Positions 1 through 8,128 of a stretch of DNA of 64,000 nt are shown one piece after another; positions within the stretch are counted from its first letter, which is position 1, and every line of letters starts with the position of its first letter. The notes below the pieces were generated by a model. It did no database searches, was not told the DNA's origin, and saw only the letters and a list, made by a program, of their open reading frames with translations. The stretch comes from Anaerococcus sp. mt242 (lineage in GTDB: Bacteria; Bacillota; Clostridia; Tissierellales; Peptoniphilaceae), in NCBI RefSeq assembly GCF_016798225.1, contig NZ_JAEUYX010000005.1, positions 43,588 through 107,587 on the forward strand, read 5' to 3'. The position numbers and the translations under genes were made by a program.

Positions 1-231
1 GTCCTTGATATCTCTTGAAATTATTACAAGTATAGAAATTATCATGCAATACAAAACATAATAATGGTCTGATAGATTTAAAAGTATAAAATCCCACATA
101 CTGATATGGTATTGCTGGTAAGTAGAAATATTAGATCCTGCTATAAAGCATAGTACTATAAAATCTAAAAGTAATATAAGGTAATTTTCTTTGATTTTTG
201 CAAGTATTATATCTTTATTCATTTTTTTCAT
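1..231 (-). CDS. Putative ABC-2-type permease, 3' end cut by window edge
   Basis: A minus-strand frame starts at ATG 229-231 (MKKMNKDIILAK...) and stays open to the window edge, so the C-terminus is missing. The visible 77 residues hold a short basic N-terminus, one hydrophobic helix around residues 17-33 and a second near residues 58-72. This is the pattern of the small permease subunits found in pairs in bacteriocin-immunity or antibiotic-export ABC transporters. The start lies inside the end of the restored reading frame of the preceding permease gene, an overlap of about 17 bases that suggests translational coupling. No ATPase is in view. It would be expected beyond the left edge or elsewhere. 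The family call rests on topology and pairing only, with no specific motif. Confidence 0.5.
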   Translation of the reverse strand, partial: MKKMNKDIILAKIKENYLILLLDFIVLCFIAGSNISTYQQYHISMWDFILLNLSDHYYVLYCMIISILVIISRDIKD

Positions 232-966
232 ACCTTAACCTTAACAGGCGGTAAGTTAGGTATATAACTAATGAGTATACCAATATCCCAATAATTATAT
301 TTATAGGTTCATAAAACTTTCATCTAGCCTATGTAATATCAAGGCTGTCGTAAAACTAAATTGAGGTATTCTAAGAACACCTGTTATAAAGTTTTCTAGC
401 ACACTGTATATGAAGGGACCTAGTAAAACTAGGAACAAATTCCCAGAATAAAGGGAAATCACCTGGCCAAATAAGCAAATAAGTGTAGCTACAAAAGCTT
501 TGTATAAGGACCATATGATCCCAAATATAAGGGGACTATTCATCTGCAAATTCCCTAAAAGAAAGCCATCATAGGATGGTTTGCTAAATTCTTGGCTTAT
601 ACTTGCTATATTGACAGAAAAAACTATAGCTAATAGATTAGCTACAAATACCATTACAAAACAGCTTATTAAAGATGATAGTATGTAGTAAGTTATGTAT
701 TTTTTCTTTGAAATCCTCACTCCAGCATAGTCTATAAAACCATTTTTAACTATATGGTAGGAATAAAAAGAAAAAGGAATGGTTACTAAGAGTGGCAAAA
801 AGAAATCCACCGGAGAAGATCCATATACATATGGGTCTATAGGATAATAGATTATAGAATTGCCATTATAAATATAAATAAGTACAAATAAAGCCAGCAC
901 ATATATAGCTGTAGTTATTAAACTTGTTATTAATTTTTCTTTAATAAATTTTTTTAGTATATTCAT
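215..966 (-). pseudogene. ABC-2-type permease with C-terminal frameshift
   Basis: The intact frame runs 966 to 301 (221 residues) with about six hydrophobic segments and stops just after LHRLDESFMNL. Reading on in the neighbouring frame gives YEPINIIIGILVYSLVIYL and then a basic tail ending at TAA 215-217. That is the usual last helix of these permeases. One extra T in the TTTT run at 313-316 (plus-strand aaaa) would restore a protein of about 250 residues. The restored end overlaps the start of the next permease. The gene looks like one of a pair of membrane subunits of a bacteriocin-resistance type ABC exporter (inferred from topology). It is either a recent frameshift, a phase-variable gene or a base error. 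A protein lacking only the last helix may still be made. Confidence 0.55.
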
Positions 967-979
967 AGTTTTATTAACT

Positions 980-1010
980 AAAATAGCTTAGCATTACACT
1001 AAGCTATTTT
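980..1010 (-). terminator. Hairpin between secreted-peptide remnant and permease genes
   Basis: A perfect 12-base inverted repeat (AAAATAGCTTAG, 980-991, and its complement, 999-1010) has a 7-base loop. It lies just upstream of the permease start and downstream of the secreted-peptide remnant. On the minus strand the stem ends in a T-rich arm, but the following tail is only moderately T-rich. It probably ends transcription of the upstream gene, possibly in both directions. Confidence 0.6.
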
Positions 1011-1031
1011 ATTTTTCCTTAATTTATAAAT

Positions 1032-1420
1032 TTAGTTACTTCTCCAAGACCCTGAAACTTGAACAGCTACCGGTGTATCAAAATCATTTAAAAATTGTAG
1101 TCTTATTTTATCCCTTTTTTATGATTTACATTTCCATCTACATCACGATTTGATCCACTTTTTACATTCCTTGACCACACTCCTGCAGTTCCATTACTTT
1201 CTTGTATTCTAACATCTACTAAATATCCACCACCTACAGAATAAAAAGATAAATTTCCATTAGCTCCTGAAGTAGCTTCTGTTTGATAGACAGTATATTC
1301 GTTTCTATTAAATCTGCCTACAGTAGTGTTGTATCCTGAATAAGATGTACCTGCAAATACCATCGTTGTTCCTGGTAAAACTGGAAGTGCAGTAACAAAT
1401 ACAACTTTAGAAATATAATT
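1032..1420 (-). pseudogene. Small secreted peptide gene, start lost and C-terminus frameshifted
   Basis: An open frame on the minus strand encodes a signal-peptide-like stretch (KVVFVTALPVLPGTTMVFAG) followed by a Gly/Ser/Thr/Tyr-rich, probably beta-stranded domain. No ATG, GTG or TTG precedes the hydrophobic part in this frame before the TAG at 1421-1423. The first ATG, at 1363, falls inside the hydrophobic stretch. The frame stops at 1103-1105 after NHKKGIK. With one more A in the A6 run it would continue as DKIRLQFLNDFDTPVAVQVS to TAA 1032-1034, ending in a natural-looking SGSWRSN tail. The gene is therefore probably broken at both ends. Function is unknown; a secreted toxin or bacteriocin-like protein next to ABC permeases is only a guess. 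Confidence 0.5.
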
Positions 1421-1542
1421 CTAAGTCTGATTTTAAGTCACGCTTTATGGAGTCACTTTATTTTGTAGGGTTTATGAGTTTTTATTTAATTGTTTATAAA
1501 CTTAAATTTATTTATAATATAAATTTAAAATAAAGTTATAAA

Positions 1543-2709
1543 CTATTTGTTTTTATATCCAATGTATGTAGAATCTGTAGTACTTATAACTAATTTATCA
1601 GCTATAATAGATAAATCTCTACCAACAGTCGATATATTGTTGAGTTGATAATTCTCATTGTTATCTTCTAAATCTATGATGTAATGAGTACCCAAACCAT
1701 CTTTAATAAGTAAATAATCTTTATTATCTTTATTTAAAATAGTCAAATCAATAAGTCTTTCTATAGGATTGTCCTTAAGAGAATAAAGAAGATTAAAATT
1801 ATCATCATATATTTCTAAAAGTTCCTCATCTTCATTAAATGGTTTATGATGGCAAATAATATAAGAACCTAACTTTTCTATATAGTCATAATTGCTATCT
1901 CCAATATCTACTATTTTACTAGGATTTGATAAATATATTAACTTATTTGCATGGGGCTTATCCTCTCTAAAATATTGATTATTATATGTCGATAACTGAT
2001 AAACTATTTGATCATCTTGTTTTGATATAAGAGTAATTATATCACCTTTATATTTATTATCTTTTTTTGTAAAATCATATTCCTTTAAATTAGAAAAACT
2101 ATAATCATCTAAATTAATCATCCCAAGGACAGATTTTCCATCCATTGTATCTGATGAATAATAAAGTTTATTGTTATCATATACAAACAGAGGTTCTAAA
2201 TAATTAATATTATCTAAAAGGATATTTTCTTGAATATTTCCATTAGTATCCAGGCTATGTAGCTCCAAATTTGAGGTATTTGAATCATCTATTGGTGTTG
2301 TAAGTGTATTAAGCTTTTTTTTATAAACATACCAAGCTGTTGACGGACTATCAGGAAACTTTTTTTCATCATATTTATTAATATCAACAAGATTACCATC
2401 TTGGTCTTCTATAACTCCATCTACAATCTCATCATTTTTTTCAAACTTAATATTGAATTTTTCAAAAAAACTTATAATATCTTCAGTGGACTTATCGTCA
2501 AACTGTAATACTTCAAGTTTTGGATTTTGTGCATCCTTTTTATTTGGAATAATAGTTACTTTCTGAGCTTTCTTATTTTTTTTATCATCTATTTTTTGAC
2601 TTGTATCTTCTTGATTGTTCTTATTTTCAATAGATTTCTCATTAGTTTCATTAGAGCAAGAAGATAGTAAAAATACTATCATTATAATACTTAGTATCTT
2701 GGATAACAT
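1543..2709 (-). CDS. Secreted lipoprotein of unknown function
   Basis: This 388-residue protein has a type II signal peptide: short hydrophobic stretch, then LLSSC with the lipidated Cys at position 18. An Asn/Glu/Lys-rich linker (residues 19-55) follows. The rest has repeated strand-like units with Tyr-Ile-Asp and DDNxNxY patterns, such as YLEPLFVYDNNKLYYSS, which suggests a beta-propeller sensor or solute-binding domain on the outer face of the membrane. The start is supported by AAGGAGA seven bases upstream of ATG 2709. It is the third gene of a probable minus-strand set with the C39-type protease and a small secreted protein, all exported. No specific family was recognised. Confidence 0.7.
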   Translation of the reverse strand: MLSKILSIIMIVFLLSSCSNETNEKSIENKNNQEDTSQKIDDKKNKKAQKVTIIPNKKDAQNPKLEVLQFDDKSTEDIISFFEKFNIKFEKNDEIVDGVIEDQDGNLVDINKYDEKKFPDSPSTAWYVYKKKLNTLTTPIDDSNTSNLELHSLDTNGNIQENILLDNINYLEPLFVYDNNKLYYSSDTMDGKSVLGMINLDDYSFSNLKEYDFTKKDNKYKGDIITLISKQDDQIVYQLSTYNNQYFREDKPHANKLIYLSNPSKIVDIGDSNYDYIEKLGSYIICHHKPFNEDEELLEIYDDNFNLLYSLKDNPIERLIDLTILNKDNKDYLLIKDGLGTHYIIDLEDNNENYQLNNISTVGRDLSIIADKLVISTTDSTYIGYKNK

Positions 2710-2725
2710 ATTGGTCTCCTTATTA

Positions 2726-2814
2726 AAATTGGCTATTACACAAACAAAGAGTTATCAATGTTGCTTTGTGAATGTGCCACATTAAAATTCTATTTGTTTT
2801 GCAATAGCCAATTT
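2726..2814. repeat. 89-bp inverted-repeat element (TTGCAAA-type, copy 1)
   Basis: Left arm AAATTGGCTATT (2726-2737) and right arm AATAGCCAATTT (2803-2814) are perfect complements. The match continues imperfectly inward to about 24 bases per arm, with a GGCTATTGCAAAACA outer sequence read on the minus strand. It sits between two genes of the secreted-protein set and would fold in their mRNA. The outer sequence resembles the element at 58649-58738, so both probably belong to one small non-coding mobile family. Confidence 0.6.
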
Positions 2815-2843
2815 ATACTTTTAAATCTTTAAAATACTAAAAG

Positions 2844-3380
2844 CTAATTATCTATCCTTATTTTTTTAAATTTTAAATCCTCACTGTCGATCATATCTAA
2901 GGTTTCTTTTTCAGTGTAGTCTTCATCTACTAGTCCTAAATGATCAAAATATAAACGGACTTCTTGAAGACTGATTATAGTATCTTCATAAACTTTAACC
3001 CAGGTTTCTTTATTAATACTTCCAAAAACTGGATCAGTTAAATTTTTAACCTCTTTCCACCTATCCATGTGTTCGAGTCCATACTTATACCATCTTATAG
3101 CTAGTCTATAAGTTGAATTATAAAGTTTTATAAGCTCTTTTATATTAGTATCTTCTAAAATTTCTTTTTTTTCTTCTTGATTTAATTTCCCAGATAAAGA
3201 TTCGCCATAAGGATTTTTTTGTAATCCCTTAGTCGAAGAAATAGTTTTTACGGGCATGATATAAAGACCATCTTCATATCCAATATCATCACTTACTTCT
3301 TCTGCTTTATCAGCAAAAGTACTAATGTTTGGACTTACTAATATAACGAGTAATGTAAAAATAAATAATTTTTTTTTCAT
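2844..3380 (-). CDS. Small secreted protein of unknown function
   Basis: The start at 3380 is chosen because GGAGAAT lies just upstream. An upstream in-frame ATG at 3410 lacks a ribosome site and would spoil the signal peptide. The 178-residue product has a Sec signal peptide, KKKLFIFTLLVILVSPNIS, with likely cleavage after TFA at about residue 24. The mature part is highly charged and helical (KLNQEEKKEILEDTNIKELI, RWYKYGLEHMDRW). No known domain was recognised. It lies 52 bases downstream of the C39-type protease gene under the same strong promoter, so the two are probably made and exported together. Confidence 0.65.
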   Translation of the reverse strand: MKKKLFIFTLLVILVSPNISTFADKAEEVSDDIGYEDGLYIMPVKTISSTKGLQKNPYGESLSGKLNQEEKKEILEDTNIKELIKLYNSTYRLAIRWYKYGLEHMDRWKEVKNLTDPVFGSINKETWVKVYEDTIISLQEVRLYFDHLGLVDEDYTEKETLDMIDSEDLKFKKIRIDN

Positions 3381-3432
3381 AGATTCTCCTTTTATATAGA
3401 AAAAATCCAATTCATTAACTATACTTTAAAAA

Positions 3433-4143
3433 TTAATGGATCATGACACCTTTATTAGCCAACATTACATTAAATATATGTGGATAAGTCTCTTGATATT
3501 GTCCATTACGATGCCAAGGATCTTTTATGTCTCCTACAAATTTTTTCATAGAACTATCATATCTCATACTTGAAACTACTATATAGTGTCCACTTACAGA
3601 ATAAATCCAACTTCCTTTTCCTATTCCTACATCTGACCTCATATTTACAACGATAGGTGCTCTATTTTTAATAGAATAATAGGCACTATCTAGAAAATCT
3701 TGGAAATTATTATTAGACATGTACACGTCATATTTATAAGACCAAATATGTTCATTGAGGACTTTTTCAATCATATCATAAGCAGTACCTTGTTTTGTAG
3801 TGCCTAGTTTACTTGCATAGTAGTTTTGATCTTTATCAGGATTATGCTTATAATAGTCTACAACCATTTGTACAGAAGCTGGTCCACAATAATAACCATT
3901 AATTTGTCTTCTATACGGCACTGACAATGACCTATTAAAATCCCAAGGTACAAAATAAGGAACAATTTTATTATCATTTGAGTTTTCTATCAATTCATTT
4001 GAATCTGCTTTTTTATTAGCATTGTGATAAACATATCCTGGACTAGAGAAATTATTTCCATCTTTCAAAAATTCTTCATTTGCATAGGACTTTGGTAAGA
4101 GTAAAGTAAATATAGTAATAGTTGACAATATTATTTTTTTCAT
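3433..4143 (-). CDS. Secreted papain-like cysteine protease, C39-type
   Basis: This 236-residue protein has a cleavable signal peptide (residues 1-21, ending SYA) and a C39-like peptidase fold from about residue 72. The catalytic set is visible: Cys86 in YYCGPAS, His186 in SGHYIVV and Asp208 in KDPW. Stand-alone domains of this family act outside the cell on peptides or cell-surface proteins. Unlike bacteriocin-processing C39 domains there is no fused ABC transporter. Its gene is the first after the strongest-looking promoter on the minus strand (4211-4239), and two other exported proteins follow. Substrate unknown; the adjacent exported proteins are candidates by context only. Confidence 0.8.
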   Translation of the reverse strand: MKKIILSTITIFTLLLPKSYANEEFLKDGNNFSSPGYVYHNANKKADSNELIENSNDNKIVPYFVPWDFNRSLSVPYRRQINGYYCGPASVQMVVDYYKHNPDKDQNYYASKLGTTKQGTAYDMIEKVLNEHIWSYKYDVYMSNNNFQDFLDSAYYSIKNRAPIVVNMRSDVGIGKGSWIYSVSGHYIVVSSMRYDSSMKKFVGDIKDPWHRNGQYQETYPHIFNVMLANKGVMIH

Positions 4144-4191
4144 ATTTAATCTCCAATTTTAATAAAATTCATCATTGTTCAAATCCTACTA

Positions 4192-4239
4192 AAGTTGCAA
4201 CTTCACCATCATAATAGCACACTAAAGTGCACCTGTCAA
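4192..4239 (-). promoter_or_regulatory. Strong sigma-A promoter with palindromic operator
   Basis: Reading the minus strand, TTGACA (4234-4239), a 17-base spacer and TATTAT (4211-4216) form a near-consensus promoter for the C39-type protease gene. The perfect 12-base palindrome AAGTTGCAACTT lies at 4192-4203, at or just after the expected transcription start. The spacer itself contains CACTTTAGTG, a second short dyad. The arrangement suggests a repressor site that can block an otherwise very active promoter. Confidence 0.75.
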
Positions 4240-4643
4240 GATTATTATAATATCTTTATACATTTATATCAGTTTAAACTTTTTGAATTAATTTAATAAT
4301 ATTTTTCTACAAGTTAAATATATGTGAAGATAATAAACTTTAAAATATCCCTATTTTTTTTATAGTTATAAATCTATAGGGAATAAAATTATATAGCTTT
4401 TCAGTTTAAAAACTCTGCTTATATGATTATTAATTTTAATATTCTTAGGAATGATTTTTGATTTTATAATAATTAAACTTTTTAAGAAATAAATTTAACA
4501 GTTGTCATATAAATATATGAAATTTAATAAAAATAGCCTCACAGTTTGAACTGACCTCCTTAATTTAGTTTTTAGGTCTAAATTTTGGATGTCAGTTCAT
4601 TAATTATCTCATCTGATTTTTTTACTTAATAGTTATGTATAAG
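4240..4643. other. Intergenic stretch without a gene
   Basis: About 400 bases of very AT-rich sequence lie between the C39 promoter and the end of the asparagine-synthetase-like gene. I see no supported coding frame on either strand. The only clear structure is the hairpin element at 4547-4599. Confidence 0.6.
4547..4599. repeat. 53-bp near-perfect hairpin element
   Basis: The outer arms TGAACTGAC (4547-4555) and GTCAGTTCA (4591-4599) are perfect complements. Inside them TCC/GGA and AATTTAG/CTAAATT pair again, so nearly the whole 53 bases fold into one stem. It lies 44 bases beyond the stop of the asparagine-synthetase-like gene. It may serve as its terminator, or be a tiny mobile element derived from insertion-sequence ends. 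Confidence 0.55.
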
Positions 4644-6119
4644 TCATTTTTTTAGCATTATTTTAATTTGTTCCCAGGTTCTTTTTGATACATGATCTTT
4701 AATATAATCTTGAATTTTGCCCTTAGTGCCCATTGGGTTTATAGGATGGGTCATAAGCTCTGGATCAAGCTTATTTATTATATCGGTAAACATTTTTTGA
4801 TAATCAATGTTTTCCGCACGCCTTGCTTTCATAAGCCTTATAAAAAATTCCCTATTATTAAATGGAGAAAATTCATCGATTGCTATATCTTGATTGGCTA
4901 TAAAGTTAGTTCCCCAGTTTGGGAGTCTGTGTTCCCAATAGAATAGATCCATCATATAAACTTGTGCTTCTTCTATCATATCTTTATTTTCCCATATCCA
5001 TTGGTCAAATTCTTTATCAAATATCTTATATTTTTTAGGAATCCCAATAAGTTTGGAAATTTCTGCTCCATCTTTGGCAGTGTTCTTCTTATAATTATCC
5101 TTAATAACTGCTGAATAGTTACCGGTAATTTGCATAATATTATTCCCAAAATCATTATTTGATAAAAAATGCTGAATAGTTAGAGTTTTTGGGAGGATTC
5201 TTGAGTGATCGATGTTTTCCTTATAAAAATTTATAAATTCCGGGCTAAGATCTGCTAAGTCATCTATTATAACCAGGTCTTTATTAGAATCATTGAGTAT
5301 ATCTCTTGCAATTACAATATCTGGGTGATTTAAGGGTAGAACATTCATAGTAGATAGGAAAAATTTACTTTCAAAGCTAGCAGCAGAACTAGCTGCATAA
5401 ACTACTCTTGAGTCAAACCCTGCTGTAAGTGACTGAATATAGTCATAATCACGATTTTTTAATGATTTAAAGCTATTTACAAGTAATTCTGTCACCCTAT
5501 CAATTGTCTCTTTATAAGAATTGTAATCAAGATCTGTCCAAAATCTTTCTACGCTTTTTCTGTTTAAATCATAATAATGATTTGGCTTTAGCTTATATAC
5601 TTGCTCTAAACAAGTCTTGTCAGAATACCATTCGTATTCGTTAATACTATAATATTTTGATGAGATATATTCTGAATAATCCTCAGATAAATCCTGCTGG
5701 TGTCGCTTGTAATAATTTATAATATTAGGATTAGTTCCTAGCATCAATTCATCATCTGAGTAATAAATCGACCTTGCAGTAGCTGGATCACTAAATACTA
5801 TCTTTTCAGTATCTGATATATAGAAAAATATCCATCTACCTGTAAGTGATCCAGTATTGTTAATAAAATCATCAGCAGATAACGAATATGTAATTAAATG
5901 GTTCACTATGTCCTCATCTAAAAACTCAGGATTATCAGGATCTATTGTATAGCCTAACATAATAGCCCTCTTATCACCAGAGGTTTTATCAACTACCTGT
6001 AGATTGGGATGAGCATAGATTTTATAATCATCAAAGATAGGTATTTCTTGCCAGGATTCGATTCTTTTTTTTCTGTTTGTAAGTACAAATTGCCTTCTAA
6101 AAAGTAAGTTATTATCCAT
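4644..6119 (-). CDS. Asparagine-synthetase-like ATP-pyrophosphatase lacking the glutaminase Cys
   Basis: This 491-residue cytoplasmic protein has the two-domain layout of the AsnB superfamily. The N-terminal half resembles a class-II amidotransferase fold but begins MDNN, without the Cys2 nucleophile, so it cannot use glutamine in the normal way. The C-terminal half carries the ATP-binding loop as SLTAGFDSRVVYAAS (about residues 224-238), a known variant of SGGxDS. Such proteins adenylate a carboxylate and join it to an amine, as in lasso-peptide cyclases, beta-lactam synthetases and proteins of surface-polysaccharide clusters. GAGG nine bases upstream of ATG 6119 supports the start. The nrdB fragment ends only 9 bases upstream. 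No lasso B genes or glycosyltransferases are next to it, so the product it makes is unknown. Confidence 0.7.
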   Translation of the reverse strand: MDNNLLFRRQFVLTNRKKRIESWQEIPIFDDYKIYAHPNLQVVDKTSGDKRAIMLGYTIDPDNPEFLDEDIVNHLITYSLSADDFINNTGSLTGRWIFFYISDTEKIVFSDPATARSIYYSDDELMLGTNPNIINYYKRHQQDLSEDYSEYISSKYYSINEYEWYSDKTCLEQVYKLKPNHYYDLNRKSVERFWTDLDYNSYKETIDRVTELLVNSFKSLKNRDYDYIQSLTAGFDSRVVYAASSAASFESKFFLSTMNVLPLNHPDIVIARDILNDSNKDLVIIDDLADLSPEFINFYKENIDHSRILPKTLTIQHFLSNNDFGNNIMQITGNYSAVIKDNYKKNTAKDGAEISKLIGIPKKYKIFDKEFDQWIWENKDMIEEAQVYMMDLFYWEHRLPNWGTNFIANQDIAIDEFSPFNNREFFIRLMKARRAENIDYQKMFTDIINKLDPELMTHPINPMGTKGKIQDYIKDHVSKRTWEQIKIMLKK

Positions 6120-6128
6120 ATTTAAACC

Positions 6129-6353
6129 TCACATATCATCTTCAATTATAGAAGACTTAGAATATACTGATACCTTTGCTTCAAAGAAGTCTGTTTTTAC
6201 TTAATTTGGATCGGCGTATTCTTCTACCCACTTCATGGAGACTGGTACTTCGCTATATCCTTCGTATAGGTTGCCAAAGCCTAGTCCTTTGGCTCTAAGA
6301 TTACCTAGGTATTTGATATAGTCTTCTATCTTCTTGCTATCTTCAATTGTCAT
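6129..6353 (-). pseudogene. Internally deleted second nrdB copy
   Basis: The frame starts MTIEDSKK at ATG 6351-6353 with AAAGGAT upstream. It then joins directly to IEDYIKYLGNLRAKGLGFGN and continues to TGA 6129-6131. This matches the last 70 or so residues of the intact NrdB at 43580-44638 almost exactly, while the first residues match its MEDSKK start. The middle of about 280 residues is missing. A TAA also replaces the Gln codon in ADPNQVKT. It is therefore the remnant of a second ribonucleotide reductase small-subunit gene after an internal deletion. All radical and metal ligands are lost, so it cannot be active. Confidence 0.85.
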
Positions 6354-6526
6354 ATCCTTTTGATATATTAAAGGAATAACTAATAATAGCTCTAATTTCT
6401 TTTTTTATTATTATATTTCTACTATACAAGTCTATTTTAAAAAAACTATTATTTATTTCTTTTAACTAAAGCAAACACAGGAATTTTTGAGCTGAGCCTT
6501 TAAATACAGAATAACTTAATAATATT

Positions 6527-7160
6527 TTAAACAGAATATAATCTGTAATCAATTGGGGATATTCCGTTTAATTTTGCATTTATCCTTTCTTCGCTTTACC
6601 ATTTGATATACAACTCTATTTCATTTATTAATCGCTTATAGTTCTTAAACCTCTCCCTATAATAACTATAATAAATTTCTTGGTTAGGTATCACAAAGAA
6701 ATTCTCTATTGGTGAATTATCTAAACATTTTCTTTTTCTTGGAATACTTTGAGTTATTTTTAGTTTTCTTAGTCTAATAAACTATGAACTATATTTGTAA
6801 TAAAATTCTTGGTCTGAGTGTGTTACTAGCAGATTATTTGTACATATTCTTTTAATATCCTTCTTCAGCATTATATTCGTTAATTCAATTGTCGGATAAT
6901 ACCTTAGTTCATAGCTAATTTTCTCACTTAGAAAGATTATATACTTTTAACTATTTACTCGCTCCTATTTTTGGATGTTTTTCTAGAAGTAAGTATTGTC
7001 TTCATTCTTTTCTTACTTATGCTTCTTCCAGTAACAAGGCTTGAAACTTTTTTTTCAAATAGTATCTGCATTTTCAGGTATATATTTTCTTAGACCTTTC
7101 TCTTTTATTCTCTAATCCAAATAAACCACTTTCTCAATACGCTTTCTCCCTTCTATACAC
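6527..7160 (-). pseudogene. Decayed IS3-family (IS150-like) transposase OrfB
   Basis: Minus-strand translation in shifting frames gives typical OrfB landmarks: ELRYYPTIELTN, LLVTHSDQEFYYKYSS with the second DDE Asp, SIPRKRKCLDNSPIENFF with the final Glu, and EERINAKLNGISPIDYR near the C-terminus, ending at TAA 6527-6529. Stops interrupt it after KYSS and after ELYIKW. Further upstream (6950-7160) the match becomes too weak to trace. The element is inactive. It separates the sigB operon terminator from the nrdB remnant and marks this stretch as a past insertion site. Confidence 0.8.
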
Positions 7161-7274
7161 AATTATTCTTTTACAAGATTGAAATACTCAATGGTTTTTC
7201 TAAGCTAAGTATTATTGAATTACCTATAATATATTACAGACATATAGGTTGAATTATTTTGTGTATTTTTCCAT

Positions 7275-7308
7275 AAAAAATCCCTCAATCCATATTTGGA
7301 TTGAGGGG
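7275..7308 (-). terminator. Terminator of the gyrA-rsbV-rsbW-sigB transcript
   Basis: The minus-strand stem CCCTCAATCC (complement of 7298-7307) pairs with GGATTGAGGG (complement of 7282-7291) across a 6-base loop. ATTTTTT (7275-7281) follows. It lies 30 bases beyond the sigB stop and closes the long minus-strand run that starts at dnaA. Confidence 0.9.
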
Positions 7309-7337
7309 TTCAGCTCAACTTAATCTAACGTATTTTC

Positions 7338-8126
7338 TTACATATCTGCCATTTTTTCTAGTTCTAGGGTGAACTTTTGGAGGATTTTTTTCTCTATTCT
7401 ACTTACTGTCATTTGGGAAATATCTAGGGTATTTGCTATGTCTATCTGGGTGCGGCCTTCATAGTAGCGAAGTTCTAGGATTTCTTTTTCTAGGTCATTG
7501 AGCCTTGCTGTTGACTTATCTATAAGGTCTTGTAGCTCTACTGAATCGAAATTCTTATCTTCTTCTCCTATCATTTCTGCAAGGTCTATAGAGTTTTCTC
7601 CCTTTTGAACTTGATATTTCATATCCAAGGACTGGGGAGAATAAACTTTGCTTGCTTCCATGGTTTCTAGGATGGTTTCCTCATCTTCTCCTAAATAGTC
7701 TGCTATATCTTTGACTGTTGGGGTTCTTTGAAGTTCTTGAGGTAGGGTTTTTTTGGCGTTATTTATTTTTTTATAAAGGTTTTGGATACGTCTTGGGACT
7801 CTTATAACCCAACCCTTATCTCTAAAGTAACGTTTTAGCTCTCCCATAATTGTTGGAGTTGCAAAGGAAGAAAATTCATAACCCTTTGATGGGTCAAATC
7901 TATCTACCGCATAGATAAGGCCAAGGCTTGCTACTTGATAGAGATCTTCTTTTTCTATACCCTTTCCTACGTATTTGTTTGAAAGGATATCTACTATATA
8001 CATATGCTCTTCGATTAGTTCATCGCGCAGTTTTTTATCACGAGTTTTAGCATACTCTTCAAATTTCCTTTTGATTTCTTCTTTGTATTCTTGATCATTT
8101 TTATCTGGCTGATTTTTATCTGTCAT
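7338..8126 (-). CDS. sigB: Alternative sigma factor, SigB/SigF group
   Basis: This 262-residue protein has the region 2, 3 and 4 layout of the SigB/SigF/SigG group. Region 2 includes DLYQVASLGLIYAVDRFDPS and FSSFATPTIMGELKRYFRD. Region 3 includes RTPTVKDIADYLG. Region 4 is a helix-turn-helix, GRTQIDIANTLDISQMTVSR. It directs RNA polymerase to stress-type promoters when freed from its anti-sigma factor. It is preceded two bases away by rsbW and then rsbV, the classic partner-switch order. No sporulation gene is nearby, so a general-stress role is more likely than SigF. The whole module follows gyrA without a gap and may be transcribed from the gyrase promoters. Confidence 0.85.
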   Translation of the reverse strand: MTDKNQPDKNDQEYKEEIKRKFEEYAKTRDKKLRDELIEEHMYIVDILSNKYVGKGIEKEDLYQVASLGLIYAVDRFDPSKGYEFSSFATPTIMGELKRYFRDKGWVIRVPRRIQNLYKKINNAKKTLPQELQRTPTVKDIADYLGEDEETILETMEASKVYSPQSLDMKYQVQKGENSIDLAEMIGEEDKNFDSVELQDLIDKSTARLNDLEKEILELRYYEGRTQIDIANTLDISQMTVSRIEKKILQKFTLELEKMADM

Positions 8127-8128
8127 TA

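Noticed and set aside
1502..1528. AT-only hairpin after the lipoprotein gene as terminator
   Set aside because: The dyad TTAAATTTAT/ATAAATTTAA has no G-C pair and no reliable T tail, so it is too weak to call.
4692..4946. 84-residue plus-strand frame opposite the asparagine-synthetase-like gene
   Set aside because: No ribosome site or promoter, and the opposite strand has a clear conserved gene.
3433..6119. Complete lasso-peptide gene cluster
   Set aside because: An asparagine-synthetase-like protein and a cysteine protease are present, but the protease has a signal peptide, there is no RRE protein, and no precursor gene was found.
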